64,000 nt of DNA from Cliona cf. orientalis (GCA_963930775.1 OZ005705.1:5828001-5892000); one strand, 5' to 3'; shown: positions 21,474-33,535, numbered from the stretch's first letter. Notes: generated by a model not told the origin, from the sequence alone. Numbers and translations are program-made.

Positions 21474-22484
21474 CTATATGACCTTGCATCTATCATCTGC
21501 AATAATAATCTTATTCTCCATAGCCTTCCTTCTCTTTCTGAGGATGAACAAGTTGGCTATCATCACAGCGATGCCAATCCCTCCTCCTATTCCGGCTCCA
21601 ACTGCCACGCCCACTGGACCACCGGCCAGCCCAACCAGTGCCCCAACACCAGTGCAGATCGGTATAACACCAACACCAATTCCAACAGCAATTATGAGAT
21701 CCTCTGGAATCATGAAGATGTTCATTTGAAAGGGCTGACTCTCCGTAGCTTGAACGTAAGTGGTGGACGTAGTACACCTGTCGATGTTAATTTGCAGCAG
21801 CGTAGGCTGGGCTGAGGTTTTTGTCCTCGCAAAGGCAGTCTTCCAGAAGGGATTGAACCACTCCTGTCGATCCGGAGGGGAATGCTTCATGTAGCCAGTG
21901 GGTACGATGGATACTTCATCAACGATGTCTCGAGGTAGCTGCACCTTTTCCTCAAGGACCCTCTGTATGGCATCCTCCCAGCTCTTTAATACCGCCTGGA
22001 AGTATATACTTGTGTCTTCTGCCTCATCCTCTGGTACAACTTTGTTTGCAAAGGTGAGAGCAAAGACAGCATTCCTCCATATCTCAATACCAGCATACTT
22101 TGTGAGCCGTTGTATCTCTTCGATGTCGCTTCTTTCCATCCTTCTTCTCATGTCGAGACAGTAGAGGAGCAGATCGCTCTGTGCCACACATATAGCCAGC
22201 TTTTTCACGTATTCCTCTTCATTGCAGTTGAAGCCATCCCCCAGTCCAGGGGTGTCCCAGATCTTGATCCTAACCTCTCTCTTTTCATTGATTTGAATGG
22301 CCTCCTCAAACAGCGTTATGGCAGCTGTTTCAGTGAATGCAGAACTGCTTTCTTTGGCAATCTTTCTGCCTACAATTCCATTGATCAGGGCAGATTTTCC
22401 AGTTCCTAACTTTCCAACACATGAAATTGTGATAGATGTCTTGCCAGAGTCAAGGTACTCCGCTACGTGCTTGCTTGCCGCCAT
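21474..22484 (-). CDS. AIG1/TOC-like P-loop GTPase with C-terminal membrane segment
   Basis: Intronless 336-residue protein starting at the ATG at 22484. G1 is GKLGTGKS (24-31), followed by NGIVG as in the AIG1/TOC34 class of septin-related GTPases. G3 is WDTPGLGD (76-83). A strand ending ALTFANK (142-148) fits the G4 position; VPTGY near 194 may be G5. Residues about 261-312 form a hydrophobic, glycine-zipper stretch long enough for two membrane passes, followed by a basic RKRRK end. Such proteins act at membranes, and animal GIMAP relatives work in immunity; the role here is unknown. It lies in the same orientation between the cotransporter and the synthetase array. The TRAFAC GTPase call is firm, the subfamily less so. 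Confidence 0.8.
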   Translation of the reverse strand: MAASKHVAEYLDSGKTSITISCVGKLGTGKSALINGIVGRKIAKESSSAFTETAAITLFEEAIQINEKREVRIKIWDTPGLGDGFNCNEEEYVKKLAICVAQSDLLLYCLDMRRRMERSDIEEIQRLTKYAGIEIWRNAVFALTFANKVVPEDEAEDTSIYFQAVLKSWEDAIQRVLEEKVQLPRDIVDEVSIVPTGYMKHSPPDRQEWFNPFWKTAFARTKTSAQPTLLQINIDRCTTSTTYVQATESQPFQMNIFMIPEDLIIAVGIGVGVIPICTGVGALVGLAGGPVGVAVGAGIGGGIGIAVMIANLFILRKRRKAMENKIIIADDRCKVI

Positions 22485-23003
22485 TTAAATATGCAAACTG
22501 AATCAGATGTGATGTCTTTTGAGTAAAAGGTATGCAGCTTTAATAGCTTCCACTGAATCACTTCTTGTGGTCCTTTGATGGCTCTCGTTTGTTTGTGGGT
22601 ATGTGATGCTTAGTTCCTCAAACAACACAGTCAGTTTAGCAGGAAGTCAATAGGAAAGTCAACGAGTGGATTACTTCCTCTGATAGTGTGACAAGGTGAT
22701 AAAAACTAAGTAGCTAGTTTGTGCTGTAGCTAGCTACTCATGACTTTTTTGCTCCACACAAAATATTATGTTGGCAATGATTATGTTGAAAACACGGCAA
22801 AATCTGGATATACAAGGTTGCAAAAAATAACGTCATTCACTCTGCTCATTCCTAATAGTACTATTATTATGCACATTAGCCAATGATTTGTGTAATGATT
22901 AATACAAAATTAATGCATGATTATGTCCTATGAAGATACGCACTATAATAATTATGCTATAGTAATAACATTAAAAGCTGCATGTAGCTATGCATATGTA
23001 TGC
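22485..23003. other. Spacer between GTPase and acyl-CoA synthetase copy 1
   Basis: Upstream region of the GTPase and 3' flank of synthetase copy 1. AT-rich; no gene or clear repeat seen. Confidence 0.6.
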
Positions 23004-26000
23004 TTAGATTGTCTCATACATGGCATCTATTTGAGTGGCATACTTGTTCACAACAACATGTCTCCTCAGCTTCAGTGTTGAACCTTTCAAGCAGAAATAA
23101 TTATTAGAACTGATAGATAATTATTAATTATGCTGGGGTGCTTACCTAATTCATCGCCATAAACTGAAAAATCTCTTTCTAGTATGGTAAACTTTTGTAC
23201 CTGCATGGCATATGAGATTTACCTAGCTACCAAGTTTACGGTACAAATTTAATGTCATTGACTTTTTACTTTCTGAGCATTTGAGATGGCATGTTTGTTG
23301 GCCCTCTCCAGACCTGCTGTGATCTCACTGTACACCTTCTCATCTTTGGTGGCTAGAACCTCAGAGACTTTGGTGCAGCTGGAGCCCAGCTTGGCTATCA
23401 GAGCCTTTGCCTCTGGGAGAAGCTCATCCTTGGGCTCTCCAGTCTCAGGATCCATATCACACTGAAAAAATAGTGCACTGCATTCAGGGTTTATTGAAAT
23501 AGATAATTAGTGCCAATCACTACCTTTAGCGTGACAAGGCAGCTGAGAAACTTCCTCTTGTCTCCAATGAGTATGATATTGCTGAGGAAAGGAACCTCTC
23601 CCTTGATTCGATCCTCAATGGGCACTGGAGCAACGGTCTCTCCTCCAGCCGTGATGATCAGTTCTACAATAATTTGATCATTCTTACACATCAGTGAATA
23701 AATTACGTACTAGCTCATACCCTTAATCCTTCCAGTGATATAGAGAAATCCGTCATCATCAATTCTCCCGATGTCCCCGGAGTGCAGCCATCCCTCATCA
23801 TCAATGGCCTCCTTAGTCTTCTCCTCATTGTTCAAGTAGCCCATGAACACATGACGGCCATACATGCAGATCTGACGAGCAACAAACCTAAAGCATGCAG
23901 TTTTAATACATGAATCTATGATTCACCTCTCCTTTGCCATCTTCATCAGGATTATTAATCTTAAGATAGACACTATTGATGCATCGGCCAACAGAGCCAA
24001 GGCGCCAGTCGCTGATTGTGGATAAGCACTGAGGTACCGTGCCCTCACTCATCCCGTAGATTTCCATAATTGGAATATTAAGTCCCAAAAAGAACTCAAT
24101 AGTGCTGACATTGATAGGAGCTCCACCACTCATAGCGATCTTGATACAGTCCAACCCAAGGAACTGGACTATCCTCTTCAAGATAAGACTATTGGCTAGT
24201 GTATACTTCCAGGAAACCGGTCGTCTGAATGAAAGCAATAGTCACTATAAAACACTGTCTAAACACCTTCCCAGTTTAGTGTAGGCTTGCAATATAATAA
24301 TGTAGTAGCTACATCCTCACTTGTTCAATATGTCTCTGCTTGCTTGAGATGCTACGTCCATTGCCCATTTGCTTAGCACTTTCTTCACACCACCACTCTC
24401 TGCAATAGTTGATTGCAATCGTTCCTGAAATTTCTCCCACACTCTGCAGAGGAGCATGTAACCATCGTAATAGACAAAATTAATAGCCTTTATAATAAAT
24501 ACAAGTAGGGGGGCTTGCTCCGCTCGCCCACTGCTTTACTCCATAGTTTTATTATGAGTCACACAGCTAATAATTAGCTGTGTGACTCATAATAGAACTA
24601 AGGAGTAAAGCAGGTGGAGGTCACATCTGGGTCAACCAGGTCAAGCCGTGCGCCCCAATATACACGTATACGGAGCATGTGCAGTTTGTCTACAATGTAT
24701 GTGTCCTCAGACCTAGTTCGAATTATTGCGGCGTACATGCAGTAGCGCGGTGTAATACTTTTCATGAGGGACGAGGGATGTAGTCGAAGTTTTTCATTGT
24801 ATCCTCTATTAGGCCGTTAACTGTTGCGACCCTAACTGTAAATCATACGATCAACTACTAGATTCGCTCTGTACATCAACAGTTGATAAACTGCAAAGGC
24901 TGGCCCGTACATGTGATGCTCTAGTGGCCAAGAGAGAGATTTTAGAAATTTGGGAAGCAATGCAAGTGCAACCAGAACCGGAGTGGGAACAGGAGTAGAT
25001 TGGTGGGAACCTCGCTCTGCTCGGAATAATCTTATATTATAATGATGCAGCTATCTTGCAATTATTATAATACCTTGGTACTGCAAAGAATACAGTTGGT
25101 CTGACTTCACGAAGAGTCTCTACAAGGGAGCCTTTGAGAGCATCAGGCTGGGCAAAGTAGACAGTGGATGCTCCATAGATGGGTAGGTAGATATCAGCTA
25201 CTTGTGCTGCAGCATGACTCAGGGGAAGATAGCTGACAGAACACTCACCACCTTCCTTTAAGAGTGGTGGATCAATTGACTCAAAAAAAGCCATGATAGC
25301 CCATGTCAGCTAATATTGTAGAAATAAAATAGTTGAATGTTCAATGGCCAAAATCTTAAAGTCAGTCTCGACTTACATTATCATGACTGATCATAACACC
25401 TTTAGGATTTCCAGTTGTACCAGACTAAAGACAAAATTGATCAATTTTTGTATTTACCGGTATTTTATAAAGCTAGTTATAGTACACGTACTGTATAGAT
25501 TAGCACTGCATATTGCTCTGGTTTTTGAGCCTTGATCTTCTCTTCTATCACACTGTCATCCATGTCTTTACCAAGCTCCAGAAACTGCTCCCACTGTGAA
25601 GAATGAATCAATAAGATCTTCCTAGTTAGCTACATGTCTGCTCTCAGCAGTGACTGATGATCTGAGCTCAACTCACATCATAGACATTCTCATAGGCCTG
25701 ACTTAGCTTTCCCTTGTACTGCACAATAGCCTTCAAGTGAGGAAGGCGATCTTGCACCTGACAGATTGATATCAAAGGTGCAGAAAATTGCACAATGCTC
25801 ATTGACATGTTCAACGTATATTATAGCTACTCGGTTTTTGTACGAACTGATTATATACTGACTTGCAAAATTTTATCTAATTGCTTCTGATCCTCCACGA
25901 TAACAATATTAGCTTTACAGTCATTGAGCACATACCAGCATGCCTCAGGCCCATTAGTCATATACATGCCAGCACTCAAGCCACTGCATTCAACAGCAAT

Positions 26001-26582
26001 CTTTGATAATATAATGTCATAGTAATTGTCTTGGTCTTACCCAGCAAATATTGCAGCGTTGTTGGAGATGAACCACTCTGGAGAATTGAAGCCGATGATG
26101 CCCACACCATGATTAGCCTCCAGACCAATCTATTGTGATTAAGCTGTTGATTTTGACATTTTTAACTAGCATATCCACATGCATGAAACTGTATAACCGT
26201 TAACATTAATTAACCGCTACATGTACAACTTTCAACTTCCCTGCATGGCATTAAATTTCAGCTGAACTTTAAAGTATGTTGATTACATAGGTATGCTTGC
26301 CTTCAACAGGGATTTAGCAGCATCAAAGCAAGATCTATAGTACTCAGCATATGTGGCTGTCTTCCAGACACTTTCATTCTCCACTCCTGATCTCTCCTTC
26401 CACTTCAGAGCAGCAACAGTGGGGGATTCCTGTACTCTTTGCTGAAATAATTGACCACTTAATGTGATTGGCTCAGCTCCCTCCCACTCTCCTTGGCCAA
26501 TTGCCAACTCCACGCCTTCACTTGGAACCGTGCTGCGGACTTTTCTTCTCCTTTGAGGTAGGAAGGACATTTTGGAATCCAT
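23004..26582 (-). CDS. ACSBG: Long-chain acyl-CoA synthetase, bubblegum type, copy 1
   Basis: ATP-dependent activation of long-chain fatty acids to acyl-CoA. Exons (minus): 26301-26582, 26041-26129, 25863-25983, 25677-25757, 25492-25593, 25377-25424, 25074-25309, 24321-24443, 23927-24224, 23721-23871, 23524-23663, 23270-23461, 23146-23200, 23004-23083; 665 residues in frame. ATP-binding P-loop [16 protein letters not shown] is 226-241. Other motifs: [51 protein letters not shown]. The start ATG at 26582 was chosen because upstream codons lack ATG; a second ATG (26570) is possible. Intron 1 has a GC donor (AAG/GCAAGC). It differs from copies 2-4 in YGMSEGTVP (others have YGMSES/NTGP) and GGETVAP (others GGENxAP). 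It is the most diverged copy in exons 7-9. It diverges from the TLC gene. Confidence 0.93.
24590..24810 (+). repeat. Partial copy C of repeat family A in synthetase copy 1 intron 7
   Basis: Shares ccaatatacacgtatacgga, gagcatgtgcagtttgtc and gacgagggatgtagtc with the elements at 5031-7140 and 57634-58672. It covers only the segment after the conserved aattcgaacctag block. Confidence 0.7.
24813..24998 (+). other. Unexplained 61-codon open stretch inside synthetase copy 1 intron 7
   Basis: Opens just after a TAG and runs to TAG at 24996, antisense to the host gene. It has no start codon but a non-repetitive, helical-looking composition ([16 protein letters not shown] near its start, [20 protein letters not shown] near its end). 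It abuts repeat copy C. It could be a captured exon fragment of another gene; I do not recognise it. Confidence 0.3.
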
Positions 26583-26944
26583 CACCAAATCATATCTTCA
26601 TCTGATTGAGCACTGTTTCTTAACTAAAGCATAAGTTTTAAATTAACTGGCAAAGTAGTGAATGTACCTGCCCTGACTTAAATTCCTGTTCACATAAGCA
26701 CTCATCACGTAAGATTTGCTAATCCTTAAACTAACTGGGCCTGTCTGGCAAAGTAATGAATGCACATCTGCCCTGACTTCCTATTTAATTAGCTAATTCT
26801 TCACATATAAGCACTCATTACGTGATTATTAATAATATGCACTTTTCAGTCAAGTTGTTTGTTATTTCATCCAAACGTGCATGATACTATCATTACTGCT
26901 AGCCTTCAACGTGCTACAACAGTCCACTATATTCAAAATCAAAG
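26583..26944. promoter_or_regulatory. Shared 362-bp divergent promoter region (synthetase copy 1 / TLC gene)
   Basis: The only space between two divergent start codons. It contains an imperfect direct repeat: ctggcaaagtagtgaatg, ctgccctgactt and agcactcatcacgt (about 26647-26712), repeated as ctggcaaagtaatgaatg, ctgccctgactt and agcactcattacgt (about 26752-26824). Promoter function is inferred from position. Confidence 0.5.
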
Positions 26945-27745
26945 ATGCAACTGGATATCTACATGTACTTTTTTCCATCACTGGAGGATGTTGATGTTAC
27001 TGATCAGCAGTTTATCTTCCTCACGATACTCTACACGTTTCTTGCTGCATTGCTGCTCTACTCTCTGATAAGCCTAGCATCATTCTCATCAAACACATTC
27101 AGATCTCTCAGTGGTGTCGACAAGTTCACGTGGTGTGCAAAGGCCACCAAGGTGCTCTATTTTCCTCTCCCAATTCTAACGGGCTACTGGTACCTCCTGG
27201 TGGATGACTCCCTTTCTAAAGATGTTGTTAATGGAACCACCAAGACTTCTTACATCTCAATATACATACATGTTGGTTACATCACCTTTGACTGCATCTT
27301 GATGGCAACTGGAAAGCTTCTTTATTTTAAGAAATTCAGCAACACGCTATTTCTTCATCATTTTGTGGCTCTCATTATCTACAGTACTTGTCTGTACTAC
27401 GATGGAAAGCTGCACTACATTGCAATGCTAATCTTTGTCGGTGAAAAGCCGGGCCCCTTCTCATACATGAACTGGATAATGGGAAAGGCAAAGCTCACTC
27501 ATCTATTCATATGGAATATAAGCCAAAGTTTTGCTGTCTACTTGTGGTACACACGATCAGTTGTGGAGCTTTACATCTTATACTTGACATTTATAAATTG
27601 GGATAGTATGATGGAGATGCCAACACCGTTTCTGGTGGTCTATTTTGGTAGCACTGTGATTTTAGCTGGCTTTCTCACACCCTACTGGAGAAGACTAGAA
27701 GCAAAGAAGCTATTTAGAGTGAAAAATAAAGATAAGACTTCTTAA
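26945..27745 (+). CDS. TLC-domain multipass membrane protein (TLCD/ceramide-synthase-like fold)
   Basis: Intronless 266-residue protein. Hydrophobic helices lie near 23-46, 67-85, 102-121, 140-165 and 187-250, consistent with the multi-helix TLC fold of ER and plasma membranes. The family signature is visible: FLHHFVALIIY with the His pair at 138-139, then EKPGPFSYMNW (167-177), the position of the conserved Glu and Asn-x-x-Trp of TLC proteins. The basic tail WRRLEAKKLFRVKNKDK may be an ER-retention type signal. Most like TLCD4/TMEM56-type proteins rather than true ceramide synthases, because no homeobox-like region is present. Starts 362 bp from the divergent synthetase copy 1. Confidence 0.8.
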   Translation: MQLDIYMYFFPSLEDVDVTDQQFIFLTILYTFLAALLLYSLISLASFSSNTFRSLSGVDKFTWCAKATKVLYFPLPILTGYWYLLVDDSLSKDVVNGTTKTSYISIYIHVGYITFDCILMATGKLLYFKKFSNTLFLHHFVALIIYSTCLYYDGKLHYIAMLIFVGEKPGPFSYMNWIMGKAKLTHLFIWNISQSFAVYLWYTRSVVELYILYLTFINWDSMMEMPTPFLVVYFGSTVILAGFLTPYWRRLEAKKLFRVKNKDKTS

Positions 27746-28741
27746 AAGCAATCAGCACATGCATATCTTCAAGTCAAAAATCAGACTTTCAATTAGATTT
27801 CTAATATTTTGTACAGTAGCTAGTCCCTTGATGTACACACAAAGAAACAATGTCATGATATAATATAAATTATTGCCATCGTACCTATTATAGTTATTAC
27901 ATCCCTAGTAGCAATTACTTTTCTGAAATAGTAAAGGTATCAAATCATAAAGGTATCAAATTATAATGAAATTTGGCACAGATACAGGTGTCACTGAATA
28001 ATATTATTATGGAAAATCATTCTAGAAATATTTTAAAGTTTGTCATCTGTTTTCATTTTCAAGTTATGCCACTTTACGATTATGTAACATTGCATAACTT
28101 AAGAGTGCCACTTACATACATAGTGACCCACAATGAAGCTACTAGGGATGTGGTAATGATTGGTGACGTATGCTATAATAAAATTATTATTCTAGTGAGT
28201 GGCATAGCTACTTCTTTGCAACAGCATGCATGTCTCCTCGATCAGCTTCTGTGTTGGACCTGATCATAGAGCTATGCTCTGATGCTAAGACAGTGTTTGA
28301 TATTGCGCTTCCAGAAACAAAGGACTGCACAAACCTGCTTCATGCAAAGGTGTTAAGAGTTAATTGCATCACACAGTGCATCTGTTTTAATATCTCAGGA
28401 ACAAGCATTCGGGACACAGCTGCAAGATTAGATTTGTCATTATATAGCGAATCAAGGTGCATCAGATTCTGTTTTTACTATTAAAAAGCAGTGTGTGTCA
28501 GTGAGACCTTATAAGGATGTGAGAGACTCACCCATCACACAGGAACTGTTTACAGCTGCAACCCGTGATTATAATACACTCACACGTAATAATAATATAT
28601 TATAGTATAATAATATTATGTATAGATCATTTAGCTAACTGACGAACAAACTAATGCTAAACGATAATAATAGAACCTTTGCATCTGATTCAGAGACTGA
28701 AAGTTTGATTCTTGCAATTGATTTTGAAAATATTTAATATC
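27746..28741. other. Spacer between TLC gene and synthetase copy 2
   Basis: 3' ends of two convergent genes. Contains a relic of synthetase exon 14 (28195-28265) and a segment (about 28390-28560) similar to the spacer at 33905-34070 (shared agctgcaagattagatt, tgtgtcagtgagacct). Remainder AT-rich. Confidence 0.6.
28195..28265 (-). pseudogene. Relic of acyl-CoA synthetase exon 14
   Basis: The stretch agtggcatagctacttcttt ... catgtctcctcgatcagctt ... gtgttggacctg aligns with the last exon of copies 1 and 2 (ggcatacttcttcataacaa ... gtgttggacctg). It has small insertions that break the frame. Confidence 0.55.
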
Positions 28742-31700
28742 TTAGGCTGTCTCATACATGGCATCTATTTGAGAGGCATACTTCTTCATAACAACATGTC
28801 TCCGCAGCTTCAGTGTTGGACCTGTAATGCATAATCATGGTGATTGAGGCAAGGATTGGTCATCATATCCACTCCAGATGGAACAAACGTACTATACTCA
28901 CCAATTTCCCCACCAAATACAGAGACATCTTTGTCTAAGATAGCGAATTTTTGGACCTATTACAGTAACATAATTAAAATTAATAAGCACAATTAACTGA
29001 TTTTATTTTACCCTCTGAGGCCGAGAGATAGCTTGCTCATTGGCCCTCTCCAGACCTGCTGTGATCTCACTGTACACCTTCTCATCTTTGCTGGCTAGAA
29101 TCTCAGAGACTTTGGTGCAGCTGGAGCCCAGCTTGGCTATCAGAGCCTTTGCCTCTGGGAGAAGCTCATCCTTGGGCTCTCCAGTCTCAGGATCCATCAT
29201 ACACTATAAGAGACACTCGTATAACCTTTGTAGCATATTTAAAGTATAAACCACCACCTTTAGCGTGACAAGGCAGCTGAGAAACTTCCTCTTGTCTCCA
29301 ATGAGTATGACATTGCTGAGGAAAGGAACCTCTCCCTTGATTCGATCCTCAATGGGCACTGGAGCAACGTTCTCTCCTCCAGCTGTGATGATCAGTTCTA
29401 TAAAAGTTTCATTGCATGTCAATTTGACATCAGATACAAATAAGTTAACATTTTCCAAATACTGCACCTTTGATCCTGCCTGTGATGTAGAGGTGACCAT
29501 CTTCATCGATTCTCCCGATGTCCCCCGAGTGCAGCCATCCCTCATCATCAATGGCCTCCTTAGTCTTCTCCTCATTGTTAAAGTATCCCATGAAAATGTG
29601 ACGACCATATGCACAAATCTATGAATTTCAATGTAGATTAATAAGGGTCATATTTAGCTACAAGAAAGTTCTCTACCACTCACTTCTCCTTCGCCATTTT
29701 CATCAGGATTATCTATCTTGAGATGTCCACCACTAAGGCACCGTCCAACAGAGCCGAGGCGCCAGGTATTGATTGTAGCCACACTTATTGGTCCAGTGCT
29801 CTCACTCATTCCATACATGTCCAAGACGGGAACGTTGATCCCCATGAAAAATTCGATGGTGCTCACATGGATGGGTGCTCCACTAGAGAAAGCAATCTTC
29901 ACACGGTCCAGGCCAAGTCGCTGACGAACCTTGCTCAAGATCAGGCCATTGGCTATCTTAAACTTCCAGGATACAGGCTGCCTGCCATTATTATTCAATA
30001 TTATGGACCAACTTTATAATAATCTACTGCATGAAAATTCAATATTAGCGACCACCCAATCCCATGGAAGAATGCAAGCAAAGAATCATGAGCATCAGTT
30101 TGGTTTCTAATTAAAGCATTTGCTAATAACATGCATGCATGCTTACTTGTTCTGTATGTCCAAATTGGCCTGAAATGCCACATCTTTTGCCCACTTGCCC
30201 AGTACTTTCTTCACTCCACTGATCTCTGCAGCAGCTGCTTGCATTTGCTCATGGAATTTCTCCCACACCCTGATGGTCAAGAATTTTAACTCAACAAACC
30301 AAACACAGCTATATATGCATTCAGACTTGATTCCCCCACCTTGGCACACCAGCAAAGAGAGTGGGGTTGACCTCACACAGAGTCTTTACAAGGGAGCCTT
30401 TTAGAGCATCAGGCTGTGCAAAGTAGATGGTGGATGCTGAATAGATGGGCATGTAGATGTCTGCAACTTGTGCTGTGATATGACTCAGTGGAAGATAGCT
30501 GATTGTGCGCTCATCTCCTCCCATTGTGAATGTATAGCCATTACTGAGTGACTCATAGAACGCCCTCACAGTCCAGGTAATCTATGATAATAATGTCATT
30601 ATGTAGACTAACTTAAAGAATCATAGTTTATCAAACTCACGTTGTCGTGACTGATCATAACTCCTTTAGGATTTCCAGTTGTCCCAGACTAAATAATTAT
30701 ACAAAGTATAGTTAACGTAAAGTTAATTCAATGGTGATTTTGACAGCATTAAAATTTACGGTATAGATCATAACTGCACACTCTTCTGGTTTTTTAACCT
30801 TGATCTTCTCTTCTATCACATTGTCATCCATGTCCTTACCAAGCTCCAGAAACTGCTCCCACTGTGAAGGATGAAATCGATCAGTAATGTCTTCCTAGTT
30901 ACATGTCTGCATGCTCTCCTGATGATCTGAGCTCAACTCACATCATAGACATTCTCGTAGGCCTGACTCAGCTTTCCCTTGTACTGCACAATAGTCTTCA
31001 AGTGAGGAAGGCGATCTCGCACCTGCACAAAATTGCTATCATGAATCAACAATGGCAAATAGCTTGCATTGGCTGTACTTTTAGAATTTTTTCAAATTGT
31101 TTTTCATTCTCCACAATGACAACATTAGCTTGGCAGTCATTGAGCACATACCAGCATGCTTCTGGACCATTAGTCGTGTAGATACCAGCACTCAAACCAC
31201 TATGTCAAAGAAATAAAAATTAATGAACTGGGGGTACACTAATGCAATCCTTGCTTAGTATGTCATCTCAGGAGTCTCATGAAGGTGCATATTATCTTCG
31301 GTATAATAATTATTATTATACAATGTCAGGCAAGTCACTAAACATAAAATGGAATTTTAAGAGCCGCAGATACTGCACCACTCAACTGCTCTTTAGCGAC
31401 TTCCCTTCATAGCTATATATAATATTATGCTCCATATCTAACTCAGCTAATGGATGGTGGGTGTAATTGACATGCAGACAAATTACGCATGCTGATATGA
31501 AGACTTAGTAATTCATACCATGTTTGTGGTAGACAATTTAAAGGACCTGGTATGAATGATCAATGTCATTATGATCACCAGGAGGCATGACCAGCTAGCG
31601 CTGCTGCTACGAATGGAATAATTAGTTGCTGTGACACGATAAAACTCAAGCAGCACTTATGAGCCCAGATGCAGTAGGATGGACCACTGAAGTATCAATA

Positions 31701-33535
31701 ATCGTAGTGCAGATAGAATGATGGCAAGTATCCTTGCTATATAATTGTAGAGTCAGCAATCAAATATCAGCCATCACATATAAATGGACACCTGTATCTC
31801 AGGAATGGAAAGAGCTATAATCACCATTCTTGCACTCACTGGTAGCTCTAGTCAAATGCCGATCACATACCAAATCCATGCAAAGTCACTGTGATGAACT
31901 ATGTGTGAGCTAGAGACAAAAATGTTCATCCGTCTGATTTATGCAACCATATTAGCTATAGTATCAGATATTTGTACCAATTTTCAAACAAATAGTTCCC
32001 TCACCACTAAAATGATGTGTGGAGTGCCTATATAACCATCTAGTGCCCTTGCTGTCACTAGCCACCAAATTTTAGCCCACAGTGTTACTTGAATCAAATA
32101 TGATAAGGCTTTAAGTAGATACTCCTCATGTCATCAATATTCAGACACTTTTTATGGGAATCAGATGCAAGACTTGGCAAGAACTTCAAAATGATTGGGT
32201 AAAAGACCTTTAATTCATTAAAGTAAGACAAATACAGCCTAGTTATATGTTCTATCAATCAATCTGTGATTATCCAAGGGTTGCAAATGAATCATTGAAT
32301 CCGGAAAAATGGAACAAAAGTGTCTGAATATTGATGACATGAGCAGAATCTATTTAAAGCCTTATTACATTCACTTACAGAAACATTGTAGGCTAAAATT
32401 TGGTAGCCAATGACAGCAAGGGTAGGTAGTCATATTATCTTCTAAATCTGGCACTCCACACATCAATTAGTGAGGGAAGTGATTGTCTGAAATTTGGTAC
32501 AAACATCTGGTAGTTGCATAGATCAGACGGATGAACATTTTTGTCTCTAGCTCACACGTGGTTTATTGCAGAGATTTTGGATTTAGTATGTGATCAGTAT
32601 TTGACTAGAGCTACCAGTGAGCGTAAGAATGGTGATCAAAGCTCCTTCTATTCCTGAGATACAGGTGTCTGATTTTAATATTATGTGGTGGCTGATATCT
32701 GATTGCTTACTCTAATATTATAATAGCACATTCATTTTTCTCGTATACCCATAGTAATATCAGAGGCGGCTCTGCCATTTCTTCAGTGGTCAGACCGTTA
32801 AGTAGCTAATTGAGTCTTTTATCAAAGTATGATTATGTAGATGTATACATACATGTAAATAAGGCATGAACATGGGACCCAAAAGTATAATAATATGGCT
32901 GGTGCTACTGGACTGTCTGAGTCGGCCAGCCATGACATTGATATCTTACATTGTGTAGAATGACCAACTAGTAGAAGTAGCCCAGCTTACCCAGCAAGGA
33001 TAGCAGCATTATTAGCGATTACCCACTCTGGAGAATTGAAGCCAATGATACCCACACCGTGATTAGCCTCCAGACCAAGCTGTGGAGATCACTAGCTGTC
33101 ATTGAGTTGAAATCAAATCAGAGCTTGCATACATACCTTTAGCAAGGATTTAGCAGCCAGAACACAAGATTTATAGTACTCTGCAAATGTAGCAGTTTTC
33201 CATGGCATCTCACCCTCAATTTCCTCCTCTCCCCGCACCTTCTCCTTCCACTTCAGTGCAGCAACAGTTGGGAATTCCTGTACTCTCCGTTGAAATAACT
33301 GACCGAATGTGACAGGCTCAGCTCCCTCCAGCTCTCCCTGGCCAATTGCCAGCTCCACTCCCTCTGTTGGAACAGTGGTACGGACTTTGCTCCTTCGAGA
33401 TAGTGCAGATTGTTCTTCAGACATTATCTCCTTGGGGTCTGCATCTTGGCCTCCATTTACACTTGGCTCATTCAGCGGGGCTTGGTCCTCGTTTGGTGAT
33501 TCTGTGCTATTCACAAGTTGCTGTTTATCCGCCAT
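28742..33535 (-). CDS. ACSBG: Long-chain acyl-CoA synthetase, bubblegum type, copy 2
   Basis: Exons (minus): 33137-33535, 32991-33079, 31079-31199, 30942-31022, 30760-30861, 30641-30688, 30340-30581, 30147-30269, 29684-29981, 29468-29618, 29258-29397, 29012-29203, 28902-28956, 28742-28821; 706 residues in frame. Start ATG at 33535 (MADKQQ) aligns with MADTEQQ of copy 3. The acidic, Ser/Pro-rich N-terminus precedes the family segment [20 protein letters not shown]-loop [16 protein letters not shown] is 265-280. [41 protein letters not shown] and [13 protein letters not shown] are intact. Intron 1 has a normal GT donor (AAG/GTATGT). Intron 2 holds a 965-bp foldback element. Closest to copy 3, as seen in exons 7 and 9. 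An NRF-1-like palindrome lies 87 bp upstream of the start. Confidence 0.94.
31749..32713. mobile_element. 965-bp foldback element with about 0.4-kb inverted arms, in copy 2 intron 2
   Basis: The left arm (31749 to about 32155) begins agagtcagcaatcaaatatc. The right arm (about 32310-32713) ends gatatctgattgcttactct, its reverse complement. The arms match through ctgtatctcaggaatgg, actggtagctctagtcaaat and tcatgtcatcaatattcaga. The loop is about 155 bp. No open frame; it could fold into a long hairpin if transcribed in the intron. Confidence 0.85.

Noticed and set aside
28230..28484. Small plus-strand gene downstream of the TLC gene
   Set aside because: Its first part is antisense to a decayed synthetase exon 14 and the rest belongs to a duplicated spacer.
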